Assembly (NCBI GenBank): GCA_031280435.1
Contig: JAITGS010000002.1
Span: 1-53,238 of the forward strand
DNA: 53,238 nucleotides
From: Tannerellaceae bacterium
GTDB taxonomy: Bacteria; Bacteroidota; Bacteroidia; Bacteroidales; Tannerellaceae
Direction: 5' to 3'
The notes beneath the pieces were generated by a model. The model worked only from the letters and a program-made list of their open reading frames with translations. It had not been told where the DNA came from and did no database searches. Positions 44,573-52,438 of the stretch are shown in pieces. The first letter of the stretch is position 1, and the number at the start of each line of letters is the position of its first letter. The position numbers and the translations under genes are program-made.

Positions 44573-44659
44573 GGAAGGATGGGTGAGTGGCTTAAACCAA
44601 CAGTTTGCTAAACTGTCGTACGGGTTTCTGTACCGGGGGTTCGAATCCCCCTTCTTCCG
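44573..44659 (+). tRNA. tRNA-Ser (anticodon GCU)
   Basis: The acceptor arms GGAAGGA and TTCTTCC pair throughout (one G-U). The D-arm GGGTGAGTGGCTTAAACC, the anticodon arm ACAGTTTGCTAAACTGT with GCT in the centre, a long variable arm (CGTACGGGTTTCTGTACCG), and the T-arm GGGGGTTCGAATCCCCC all fold. The long variable arm and anticodon fix it as serine for AGC/AGU codons. CCA is not encoded. It is a possible integration site, and the AT-rich toxin-antitoxin pair lies downstream. Confidence 0.96.
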
Positions 44660-44882
44660 CTTGTAACTGCCTGAATTGCTTTTTGTTTTCTTGGAAAATT
44701 ATTCCGATTGTCTCATGTTACTTATACCGACTATCTAACTTGCGACGGATTCAAACATTTTTTTCGCATCGACGCAAAGACAAATAATTTTCTTTATAAA
44801 AGCACACACAGACAACATCCTCGACTTTCAATTTATTTAAGAAACAAAACAATGAAGGTTGCACTTAATTATTAATATGCTA

Positions 44883-45119
44883 ATGATGAGAGAAGTAAAA
44901 GGCATAACGATAGAGCGGAACAGTAAAGGTGACCCATGTTCGGCTACAATTAATTTAGAAATGTATGGCGAAAAACTAATGCCTTTTTTCAAAGAAGTGG
45001 GCATAGATGAGGACTTTTCCCCTTATAGCCGGAAATATGTTAATATGATTCGGAATGCCGAAAATGATATAATGGAAGGTAAAGGGACGAAAATCGCTAT
45101 TGAGGATTTATGGAAGTAA
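44883..45119 (+). CDS. Antitoxin of a YoeB-type pair
   Basis: The protein has 78 residues from ATG 44883. ATG 44877 and 44886 are equally possible starts. It begins MLMMREVKGITIERNSKGD and ends in a flexible acidic stretch (NAENDIMEGKGTKIAIEDLWK, read in parts), a usual layout for an antitoxin whose C-terminus wraps the toxin. Its own DNA-binding part is not obvious, unlike Phd/YefM antitoxins. It overlaps the toxin gene by 10 bases. Codon use is more AT-rich than in the neighbours, which suggests transfer. Confidence 0.75.
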   Translation: MMREVKGITIERNSKGDPCSATINLEMYGEKLMPFFKEVGIDEDFSPYSRKYVNMIRNAENDIMEGKGTKIAIEDLWK

Positions 45120-45376
45120 CCTTTTCCCCAAAAGCCTTAAAAGATATTGAATTAATAAAGACAAGTGGAACAAGGGCAATAAAAAGACGATTTGAGCGGA
45201 TTTTGCAAAGCATATTGGAGACCCCATACAATGGCTTCGCTTCCCCCGAACCCTTAAAATATGAACTATCCGGCAAGTGGTCGCGTCAATTATCTAAAAA
45301 AGATCGCGTTGTTTACGCAATTAAAGAGGAAGAGGTACACATCTTGTCTATTTTAGGACATTATTCCGACAAATAA
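45110..45376 (+). CDS. YoeB/Txe family toxin (ribosome-dependent mRNA interferase)
   Basis: The 88-residue protein has the Txe/YoeB plan. It opens with EVTFSPKALKDIELIK. The core is IKRRFERILQSILETPYNGFASPEPLKYELSGKWSRQLSKKDRVVYAI (seen in parts), and the end is VHILSILGHYSDK. The Arg in DRVVYAI and the C-terminal His-Tyr pair correspond to the active-site residues known in YoeB. Such toxins cut mRNA in the ribosomal A-site. It lies directly after its antitoxin and before a strong terminator. Confidence 0.88.
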   Translation: MEVTFSPKALKDIELIKTSGTRAIKRRFERILQSILETPYNGFASPEPLKYELSGKWSRQLSKKDRVVYAIKEEEVHILSILGHYSDK

Positions 45377-45414
45377 AAATCGGCGCCTGCTTTGATGGCA
45401 GGCGCCGATTTTTA
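45375..45414. terminator. Bidirectional terminator between toxin and SPFH genes
   Basis: AAAAATCGGCGCCTGC pairs perfectly with GCAGGCGCCGATTTTT around a 7-base loop, with A- and T-runs on both sides. It serves both convergent genes. Confidence 0.9.
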
Positions 45415-45452
45415 TGTATATCCTCAAGCAACCTAACTGCTTGCACCGTCCC

Positions 45453-46409
45453 TTACTTGTTTATTCCCAGCATTATGCCCTGATTGCTGCCGAGCATGTA
45501 GGTGGGAAGCACCCCGTTCCATTTGGCTATCCACTCCAAGTCCACAATCTTGGGATTGCTTGCGACGGACTGTCCCTTGATCCGCAGAGCCTCGGCCTCG
45601 CCTTCCGCCTGCTGTATCGCAATGTTTTTGTCGATAGCCGCCTGTATTTCCTGCTCCCTCTTTTGCTTGGTGATTTCTATCAGAGTCAGGACACGCTGCT
45701 CCTCAAGCTTTTTGGCGTTGATGGCGTTCTCGTAGGCTTCATTGTAGTAAACCTCTCTGATGTCTATCTGGTTGAGAAGGAGGTGATACTGGGCTATGTC
45801 CTTCTTCATCTTTTCGAAGACTTCGTCTTGTATATTTTGCCGCTGGTTGCTGTACACTTCTATTGGATTGTACTTCGATACGGTCAGCGCCAGCGCCGAT
45901 TTAAGCTTGGCCTTGATTACGTTCTCTTCCAGCCAGTAAAAGCGGCCTGAGTTGCCGCCATCCTGCTCGCTTACATTATCATATATCCACCAGGCCATCT
46001 CCGGATCTATACTCCACGAGGCCGAAATGTCGAAGCCCATCTTGATGCCGTCAACCGTGGGAGCCCAGATGGTTGTCGTTTGAGCGGAACCTATTTGCCC
46101 CTCCGTTGCCACTCTCGCACAGGTATATACCTGCACCGTCTTGTCCATTTTTTCGATTCTGAACCAGGGAAGAATAATATGCCAGCCGGTAGGGTAGCTC
46201 TTCTTCATGACGCCGGCCGGAGTGATTACAACCCCGCAAGTTTGAGCCGGAACCATTGTTATAAACATCAACGAGAAAATAACGACTCCCGCAATTATCG
46301 GAGCTGCTAAAGGGTTGGGTAGCTTCGTTCTGCTATTACTGTTGATAATCTTGGCCGTTACCCAGTAAAGCAAAATCAATACGGACAGGAAAATAAATGC
46401 TGTTTTCAT
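45453..46409 (-). CDS. SPFH/Band 7 (prohibitin-like) membrane protein
   Basis: From ATG 46409 the protein has 318 residues with two N-terminal hydrophobic segments (FIFLSVLILLYWVTA; APIIAGVVIFSLMFITMV). The SPFH domain follows at about 60-240 (CGVVITPAGVMKKSYPTGWHIILPW, read in parts). A charged coiled coil comes next (KKLEEQRVLTLIEITKQKREQEIQAA, in parts; AEGEAEALRIKGQ). Such proteins form ring assemblies in the membrane and influence proteases or lipid domains. The upstream part of the open frame lacks a signal and is not counted. No NfeD or FtsH gene is adjacent. Function here is not known. Confidence 0.9.
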   Translation of the reverse strand: MKTAFIFLSVLILLYWVTAKIINSNSRTKLPNPLAAPIIAGVVIFSLMFITMVPAQTCGVVITPAGVMKKSYPTGWHIILPWFRIEKMDKTVQVYTCARVATEGQIGSAQTTTIWAPTVDGIKMGFDISASWSIDPEMAWWIYDNVSEQDGGNSGRFYWLEENVIKAKLKSALALTVSKYNPIEVYSNQRQNIQDEVFEKMKKDIAQYHLLLNQIDIREVYYNEAYENAINAKKLEEQRVLTLIEITKQKREQEIQAAIDKNIAIQQAEGEAEALRIKGQSVASNPKIVDLEWIAKWNGVLPTYMLGSNQGIMLGINK

Positions 46410-46671
46410 CTTGTAATTGGTTTTTAAATAGTTACTATAATATTTGCTTATGATGCTCTTTTGTTTGCGGACAATGCATCGGATATGCTTTCCGATCTGC
46501 ATCCGACTGGGGATAATGCTTATAGCTCTATGCATCCTCCGCCGATGCTAATCGCAAATGTCTCGATTTTTTTCGGATATATCCAAAGCGACTTTGAATA
46601 TTCCCGGGAAAGAGCTTGCGATATGCTATGCCGGAAGGAAATATCCGCTTAAAGCTTTGTTGGAAGGGCAG

Positions 46672-49600
46672 TTAGTTGGATACGAGGAACTCCAGCCTGT
46701 TCTGGAGGTTAACCTCAGCCATTCCGCCGTCTATATCCAAAAAGAGGAGGGAGACTTCGGGATAAAGTTGCTTCAATCGCCGCTCTATTCCCTTGGCCAC
46801 AACATGGTTGGCTATGCATCCGAAGGGCTGGATGCATACCACCCTATTGATGCCGCGGCGAGCATAGCCGGCAACTTCGGCCGCAACCATCCAGCCTTCC
46901 CCAAACTGATTCGAGAGGTCGAGAACCTCTGATGCCAAGGCGGCTTTCACGAATATAGACTCCTGCTCCTCGTAGAAGCGGAACGGGCGAAGGAGGGCTT
47001 CCATCTCCTCCAGCCTCTTGTTTATGAATTTGAGGAAGAGCGACGAAAGGCTGCGGGCGAGGAGGTTAGTGCGTGCCAATCTGTTCATTACGTTCACTTT
47101 GCTGTTCACGAAGTATTGCATCAGGAAGTCGAGTATGGGAGGCGTGACCACTTCCATCCGACGCTCGCGCAGCCATTCGGAGATGTGGGCCTGCCCGTAG
47201 TTGTTATATTTCACGTAGATCTCTCCAACAATTCCCACTCTTGTAAACTCATTTTCATCAACTTGTATGCGGTTGAAGTCGTTCACGGCCCGGCGGAGGA
47301 GTTCGGGCAGCTCGGAGCGGCGATTGCGCATCACGGCCTCCACTCCTCCGGCTATATATCGGTCGAAAACCGCCTGAGTTTCACCCCTATGCCGCTCGCG
47401 CACAATCACCCGGCCGTACATCCGCTGCACGGCGTCGGCATAGAGCAGGCCATATATAATAATGTCTACCAGGCGGAGGTAGGGGATGCTGAAAGCTTCC
47501 TGCTCGTTCTGAAAAACCTTGCCGGAGGTCACGGCCACGACCGGAACCTGCCCGTAACCGGCATTGCGCAGCCCTGTTTTTATCTGGCTCAGATAGTTGG
47601 TTGCACGGCATTGGCCGCCGGTTTGAGTTATGGCCACCACCACCTCGCTGGGGTCGTATTTCCCTGATTCCAAGGCAAGAATCATGTCGCCGAGTATGAG
47701 TATCGAAGGGTAGCACACTTCATTATTCCCATATTGCAAGCCCACATCTGCCGAAACTTTTGAGGATTTTGGCAGATTCTCCATCTTATATCCCGCCAAC
47801 TTGGCTACGGCAGGGATGAATGGTGAAAGAAAATCGGCGAACCATGGGATAAGGATAGTTTTTTGTTTATCCTTTCGGGTATATGCGGTTCCGTAGCCGG
47901 TATAGGCATCCGTAATTTCCTTGCTCTTCGGAGCCGGCATCGAGCGCAGCGACTCAACTAATGAGCGCAGACGCAGGCGCACAGATCCCCCGGCCGACAT
48001 CTCGTCGATGCGCAAAACTGTATGATTTTTCCCCGCTTTACCAAGAATATCCCCCGTTTCATCAATAAAGAAGGAATCCGGGCCGCAACCGAACGAGTTG
48101 AGCTGAACGAGTTGCACCTGCGCCGGAAGCTTCGCCACCTCCATCGCCGCTTGCACAACTCGGTTAGGATAAGCCCATTGCGATACGATCCGCAGGTTCC
48201 GGAAGCCTTCGGAGGCGGGCCGGAGGAAAACATCGTCGGTCAGCACATGCACGCCCATGTCCGACAGTATCTGCCCGGCTTTCTGGTGGATAAGTGGATC
48301 GGCGTGATAGGGCCGTCCGGCAAGTACGAAAACCCATTCTCCGCGGCTAATTGCCTGGTCGAGTATGCCTTGCTGCTCATTTCGGAGACTTTGCTTATAG
48401 TCGTTTCGGGCTTGTATGGCCCGGCGGAAGGCATGGTCGAAGGTGGATTTGTTTAGTCCGAAAGCCTTAAAGTAGGCGTAGCAGCCTTGGCGCAAAGATT
48501 CGTCGGAATCGAATGTGACAACAGGCTTGTCGAGCGGAATTCCCCAGCGAGCTTCCGGGTCGACGGAGCTTCGGATCACGTCGGGATATCCGCTGACGAC
48601 GGGGCAATTGTAGGAGTTTACGGCCGCATCAAATTCCTTTTCCTCCTTAGGCACAATGGGATAGAAGATGCGGTCGACCTTCATATCCGCAAGTGCAAAG
48701 ATGTGCCCCTGGGCCAGCTTGGCCGGAAAGCAAATGTTGTCGGACATGATGCAGGAAGCGCCCTGCCTGTATATAGTTCCAACGGATTCGGGCGATAATA
48801 CAAGGCGGAAGCCGCAAGCGGTAAACAACGCATGCCAAAAAGGATAGTCCTCAAACATATTCAGCACGCGCGGAATCCCAATAACAGGAAGGCCCGGCAC
48901 AGGATTTTGCGCCTCGCCTCTATTGTCAAAAAGTAGTCTGTTTTTAAAGTCGAAGCCATTAAAACCTTTGCGGGGCGAGGTTTCTGCATTGAAAAACACC
49001 TTCTCGCACTTGTTTCCCGCATGGCAAACTCGCCCGCCGGCAAACCTGAAGCGAAGCACAGAACACTGATTTACACAGCCTTTGCACCTTAGTTCGCGGG
49101 TGTCGACAGCATCGCAATCGGGCAGCGATTCGGGCCCGGAAAAGCAGTCGGCGGCGGCTTGTCTTTTTACATTTTTGCGGGCATACAAGGCCGCGCCGAA
49201 GGCTCCCATCATCTCCGGACGGTCGGTGCTGCTCACTTTTTGCCCCGACAGGAGCTCGAAAGCGCGGTACACGGCATCGTTGCGGAAAGTGCCGCCTTGC
49301 AGGATGATATGCTCGCCCATGCGCTTCAGGTTCGACATCTTAAGTACCTTAAACAGACAGTTTTTCACCACGGAGCAGGCCAATCCGGCGGCGATGTTGT
49401 CCGGCCCGGCGTTCTCGCGAAGCGATTGTTTAACCTTCGAATTCATAAAAACGGTGCACCTCGTTCCCAGGTCGGCGGGCGCAGGGGCGAGGCATGCGCG
49501 CAATGTAAATTCTTCGGGGCTGAGATGCATGGCTGAGGCGAAGTTTTGTAAAAACGAACCGCAACCGGATGAACAGGCTTCGTTGATTTCAATGTTCGTA

Positions 49601-50904
49601 ATTACCCCATTATCAACCGATATAGCCTTCATATCCTGCCCGCCTATGTCGAGCACAAAGGATACGTTGGGGTCAACATATTTCGCACCTTCGAGGTGGG
49701 CCATAGTTTCCACAAGCCCGTGATGCAATCCCAAGGCTGTGCGTATAAGTTCCTCGCCGTAACCGGTTGCAGCCGAAGATATTATGCGGACAGATACGCC
49801 CTTTTCCGAAGCTTCCTTATAGAATTGACTAAGGCCCTCAACAACCTTCCCGAGCGGGTTCCCATCATTATTCCCGTAGGATATGTAAAGCAGCCGGGCC
49901 TCGCGGTCGATAACTACAATCTTGGTTGTAGTCGAGCCGGAGTCGACGCCTAAGAAGCAGTCTATCTGCAATTTATCGCCGAGCTGAGCCGTGGGGAGAA
50001 TAATCCTGCGGCGCCTTTGTTTCCACTGTTCATAATCGCTGTGGTTCTCAAATAGAGGCGGAAGGCTCTCCTTTGGAACGGGAATGGGTTGGGCCAGAGC
50101 CTCAAGGAGTTGCGAAACCGATAAAATACTTCCGCCATCGCACAGGGCGGCTCCCCATGCGGGGAAAAAGAGGCTATCAGCAGGCAAAATAAGCTGACTT
50201 TCATCTATTTGCAGTATCTCCGCAAAGGCTTGGCGCAGAGATTTCAGGAAAGTGAGCGGCCCGCCTATGCAGGCAATCTGCGGCACAACGTCGGCTCCCC
50301 GAGCCAGCGACGCAAGTGTCTGACGGGCAACGGCATGGAGTATGGAGCGAGCCAAATCCGACTGAGGTATATGCCGGCTGAGCAAGTTCTGCACGTCGGT
50401 TTTTGCAAAAACCCCGCATCTGGAGGCTATGGGATAAATTCTGCGGCCTGAGCCGGCAAGATTGTCAAGAGCGTCGGGGGCAATGTTCAGCAGGTCGGCC
50501 ATCTGGTCGATGAAGGCGCCCGTGCCGCCCGCGCAGCTCCCGTTCATGCGTATGTCAGGACGGCGTTCGTCGCTGAGAAACACCATTTTAGCGTCTTCTC
50601 CGCCGAGGTCGATTATGGTTCGAACGCCGGGTAAAACGAGCCTGACGACCTTAACCGAGGCCACAACTTCCTGCACGAAAGGTATGCCGAGCTGTTCCGA
50701 AAGGCCCATTCCGGCGGATCCGCTAATAGTTAGCGAGAATTTTGTATCGGAAAAATGTACCGCGAGCTTGCGTAGTTCGTCGGCCAAAGTTTCGCGGATA
50801 TTTGTTTGATGCCGGCGGTAGGTTTTGTAAACAATTTCACCTGTCGCCGCATCTGCAATTACAATTTTGAGGGTTGTTGAACCGACGTCTATTCCGGCTT
50901 TCAT
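46672..50904 (-). CDS. Double acyl-CoA dehydratase activase with reductase-like C-terminal part
   Basis: This 1410-residue protein joins two ASKHA-type activase domains, at about 1-265 (AGIDVGSTTLKIVIA) and 313-580 (FLGVDSGSTTTKIVVID). The cluster-ligand Cys are Cys124 (SCAGGTG) and Cys163 (RCGVFAK) in the first; Cys444/448 (ACSSGCGSF) and Cys483 (RCTVFMNSK) in the second. A Cys-rich linker follows at about 605-640 (CKGCVNQC). The DUF2229/HgdB-like half comes after it (GIPRVLNMFEDYPFW, MSDNICFPAKLAQGH, GGQCRATNY). Classical activases are single-domain and use ATP to fire one electron into a dehydratase. Here activator and acceptor seem to be one chain. No dehydratase genes are near; the substrate is unknown. 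Confidence 0.88.
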   Translation of the reverse strand: MKAGIDVGSTTLKIVIADAATGEIVYKTYRRHQTNIRETLADELRKLAVHFSDTKFSLTISGSAGMGLSEQLGIPFVQEVVASVKVVRLVLPGVRTIIDLGGEDAKMVFLSDERRPDIRMNGSCAGGTGAFIDQMADLLNIAPDALDNLAGSGRRIYPIASRCGVFAKTDVQNLLSRHIPQSDLARSILHAVARQTLASLARGADVVPQIACIGGPLTFLKSLRQAFAEILQIDESQLILPADSLFFPAWGAALCDGGSILSVSQLLEALAQPIPVPKESLPPLFENHSDYEQWKQRRRRIILPTAQLGDKLQIDCFLGVDSGSTTTKIVVIDREARLLYISYGNNDGNPLGKVVEGLSQFYKEASEKGVSVRIISSAATGYGEELIRTALGLHHGLVETMAHLEGAKYVDPNVSFVLDIGGQDMKAISVDNGVITNIEINEACSSGCGSFLQNFASAMHLSPEEFTLRACLAPAPADLGTRCTVFMNSKVKQSLRENAGPDNIAAGLACSVVKNCLFKVLKMSNLKRMGEHIILQGGTFRNDAVYRAFELLSGQKVSSTDRPEMMGAFGAALYARKNVKRQAAADCFSGPESLPDCDAVDTRELRCKGCVNQCSVLRFRFAGGRVCHAGNKCEKVFFNAETSPRKGFNGFDFKNRLLFDNRGEAQNPVPGLPVIGIPRVLNMFEDYPFWHALFTACGFRLVLSPESVGTIYRQGASCIMSDNICFPAKLAQGHIFALADMKVDRIFYPIVPKEEKEFDAAVNSYNCPVVSGYPDVIRSSVDPEARWGIPLDKPVVTFDSDESLRQGCYAYFKAFGLNKSTFDHAFRRAIQARNDYKQSLRNEQQGILDQAISRGEWVFVLAGRPYHADPLIHQKAGQILSDMGVHVLTDDVFLRPASEGFRNLRIVSQWAYPNRVVQAAMEVAKLPAQVQLVQLNSFGCGPDSFFIDETGDILGKAGKNHTVLRIDEMSAGGSVRLRLRSLVESLRSMPAPKSKEITDAYTGYGTAYTRKDKQKTILIPWFADFLSPFIPAVAKLAGYKMENLPKSSKVSADVGLQYGNNEVCYPSILILGDMILALESGKYDPSEVVVAITQTGGQCRATNYLSQIKTGLRNAGYGQVPVVAVTSGKVFQNEQEAFSIPYLRLVDIIIYGLLYADAVQRMYGRVIVRERHRGETQAVFDRYIAGGVEAVMRNRRSELPELLRRAVNDFNRIQVDENEFTRVGIVGEIYVKYNNYGQAHISEWLRERRMEVVTPPILDFLMQYFVNSKVNVMNRLARTNLLARSLSSLFLKFINKRLEEMEALLRPFRFYEEQESIFVKAALASEVLDLSNQFGEGWMVAAEVAGYARRGINRVVCIQPFGCIANHVVAKGIERRLKQLYPEVSLLFLDIDGGMAEVNLQNRLEFLVSN

Positions 50905-51333
50905 GGTTTGATCGAGAATTTAAGAGTTAATTACTATGTTTTTGCTTATTCGGCCCATATTGTCCGACATCCTTGCAAATTCCGTTTCAGCTGCTTGCTC
51001 TTCGTTCATATATAATAAAGATTTAAAGTTGTCTTTTCTGTCTGACTTTGATGTTTGACATCTGTGTCAAAGGTACTGAAATCTTTTTTCACAGCCAAAC
51101 AGCCCACTCCATATTTAAGAAGAATTAAGTTGCAGAACCAACTCTCCCGCCACAATTCCGGCAGGATTTCCGTCTCAAACCACCGTAAAAGCCCCAAAAT
51201 CCCCCTACCTCACTCAAGCCAATTCTTCTATATATATAATGTGTAGGCGCAAAAAAGAATCTCTCAAAAATTAAACAAGCTTGTTGCGGAAGTAAAAGTT
51301 TTTACCGGCAGGGAAAAATTATGCGGCCCTTGG
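50905..51333. other. Long divergent gap, left part: no feature recognised
   Basis: No supported gene was found in these 430 bases between the activase start and array G. Weak frames on both strands lack signals. It should hold the activase promoter (minus), but no TAnnTTTG box stood out. Confidence 0.4.
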
Positions 51334-51483
51334 AAAAAATCGTTCACCCCCAGACGCGAATCACTCACCCCTAAGAAAAAATCATTCAACCCCAGACGTG
51401 AATCACTCACCCCTAAGAAAAAATCATTCACCCCCAGACGTGAATCGCTCACCCCTAAGAAAAAATCATTCACCCCTGGGGAT
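51334..51483. repeat. Intergenic tandem array G, exact 42-bp period with 21-bp halves
   Basis: Units begin with A-runs at 51334, 51376, 51418 and 51460, every spacing exactly 42. Each unit is two related halves of 21: AATCATTCACCCCCAGACGTG and AATCACTCACCCCTAAG plus A-run. A dyad GTGA-A-TCAC spans the join. The array ends at CCCCTGGGG (51474-51482), directly before the promoter of the next gene. Confidence 0.94.
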
Positions 51484-51514
51484 ATTGTAATGCTAAAATA
51501 ATATTGTACTTTTG
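51484..51514 (+). promoter_or_regulatory. Promoter of the 244-residue protein
   Basis: ATTG at 51484-51487 and TACTTTTG at 51507-51514 are 19 bases apart. It begins at the very end of array G and lies 51 bases before the ATG. Confidence 0.6.
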
Positions 51515-51565
51515 GGTCTTGAGTTACTTTACTTGGATAAAAACATTTTAACAATAGAACAAATT

Positions 51566-52300
51566 ATGGCAGATTGGCTTTCAGATAAGCACACCACGTT
51601 TCACGCTACTTTTAATTTAGTCTTGACATTTTTCGCAAATGAGGAGAACAGGATTCGCTTAGGCCTTCAGAATCCGGGAGGTACTCCGACTCCTGACGGG
51701 CAAACCCCATCTCTTCAGCAGCTTACCCTCCTTGGACAATGGTATTATAACGAATTTGTTCCTAAAGCCACGGCTGTGAACTTGGCATACAATGCCTGGG
51801 AGGAATATAGCCAACGTACTCCGGGAGACACACTTAGGCTAAATGATACGCAGAAAGCTCTAAAAAATGAGTTGCGTCATCTGCACAAGATTCTCAAGGC
51901 GTATCCCTGGGTTACTAACACGGATCTTCAGATATTAGGATTCCCAATCCGGCATGCTTCGACGCATACTCCTTCGCCGGTGCCAACTTCCTATCCGGCT
52001 GCGGATCAGATAGCTTCGCCTACGCCCGGCACGGTTATTATCCACTTTCATGATTCGGAATCCCACAAAACGGCCAAACCGAAGGGAGCACATGGCGCTT
52101 TGATGCGCTATGCCGCTATCGATCAGTCTCCTACGAGCATGGAAGAGCTCAGCAACACGGTTTTCAGCACCACCTCCCCCATTACGCTCCACTTTGACCT
52201 TTCGATGCGCGGGAAAACGATATATTTCACGATGTGCTGGGAAAATATGACGGGGCGATATGGCGACTACGGGCCAATTGCATCCGTGATTATTGGTTAG
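51566..52300 (+). CDS. Unrecognised 244-residue protein of a Bacteroidetes type
   Basis: From ATG 51566 (MADWLSDKHTTFHATFN) the protein has a helical N-terminal half (about 1-140; WYYNEFVPKATAVNLAYNAW, LKNELRHLHKILKAYPW). A Pro/Ser/Thr-rich linker with PSPVPTSYP follows, then a beta-rich C-terminal domain of fibronectin type III look (GALMRYAAID, ITLHFDLSMRGKTIYFTMCWEN, PIASVIIG). It has no signal peptide, so it seems cytoplasmic. I recall similar uncharacterised proteins in Bacteroidetes but no function. An upstream extension of the frame overlaps the promoter and is not counted. Confidence 0.75.
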   Translation: MADWLSDKHTTFHATFNLVLTFFANEENRIRLGLQNPGGTPTPDGQTPSLQQLTLLGQWYYNEFVPKATAVNLAYNAWEEYSQRTPGDTLRLNDTQKALKNELRHLHKILKAYPWVTNTDLQILGFPIRHASTHTPSPVPTSYPAADQIASPTPGTVIIHFHDSESHKTAKPKGAHGALMRYAAIDQSPTSMEELSNTVFSTTSPITLHFDLSMRGKTIYFTMCWENMTGRYGDYGPIASVIIG

Positions 52301-52325
52301 GTAAAGCGGCGCGCCGAATGCCTAA

Positions 52326-52356
52326 TTTGCAGAAATAAAGAGGCTTTATATATTTG
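52326..52356 (+). promoter_or_regulatory. Promoter of the last gene
   Basis: TTTG at 52326-52329 and TATATTTG at 52349-52356 are 19 bases apart, a full match to the Bacteroidetes promoter, 82 bases before the ATG at 52439. Confidence 0.65.
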
Positions 52357-52438
52357 CAAAAAATAAAAAGCTACGCTGGCAGCTTGAATAAATATATCTA
52401 TTGAAACGAGGAATCTTAAATTAAAAAAGCAAAGTGTT

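Noticed and set aside
46558..46932. 124-codon plus frame at the end of the activase gene
   Set aside because: Most of it is antisense to the activase C-terminus, and no promoter or domain was seen.
51006..51246. Two opposite 63-codon frames in the gap before array G
   Set aside because: They overlap each other, lack start signals and have no features.
7281..51483. CRISPR arrays
   Set aside because: The spacers are as conserved as the dyads, units are contiguous, and no cas gene occurs. The repeats also differ between arrays.
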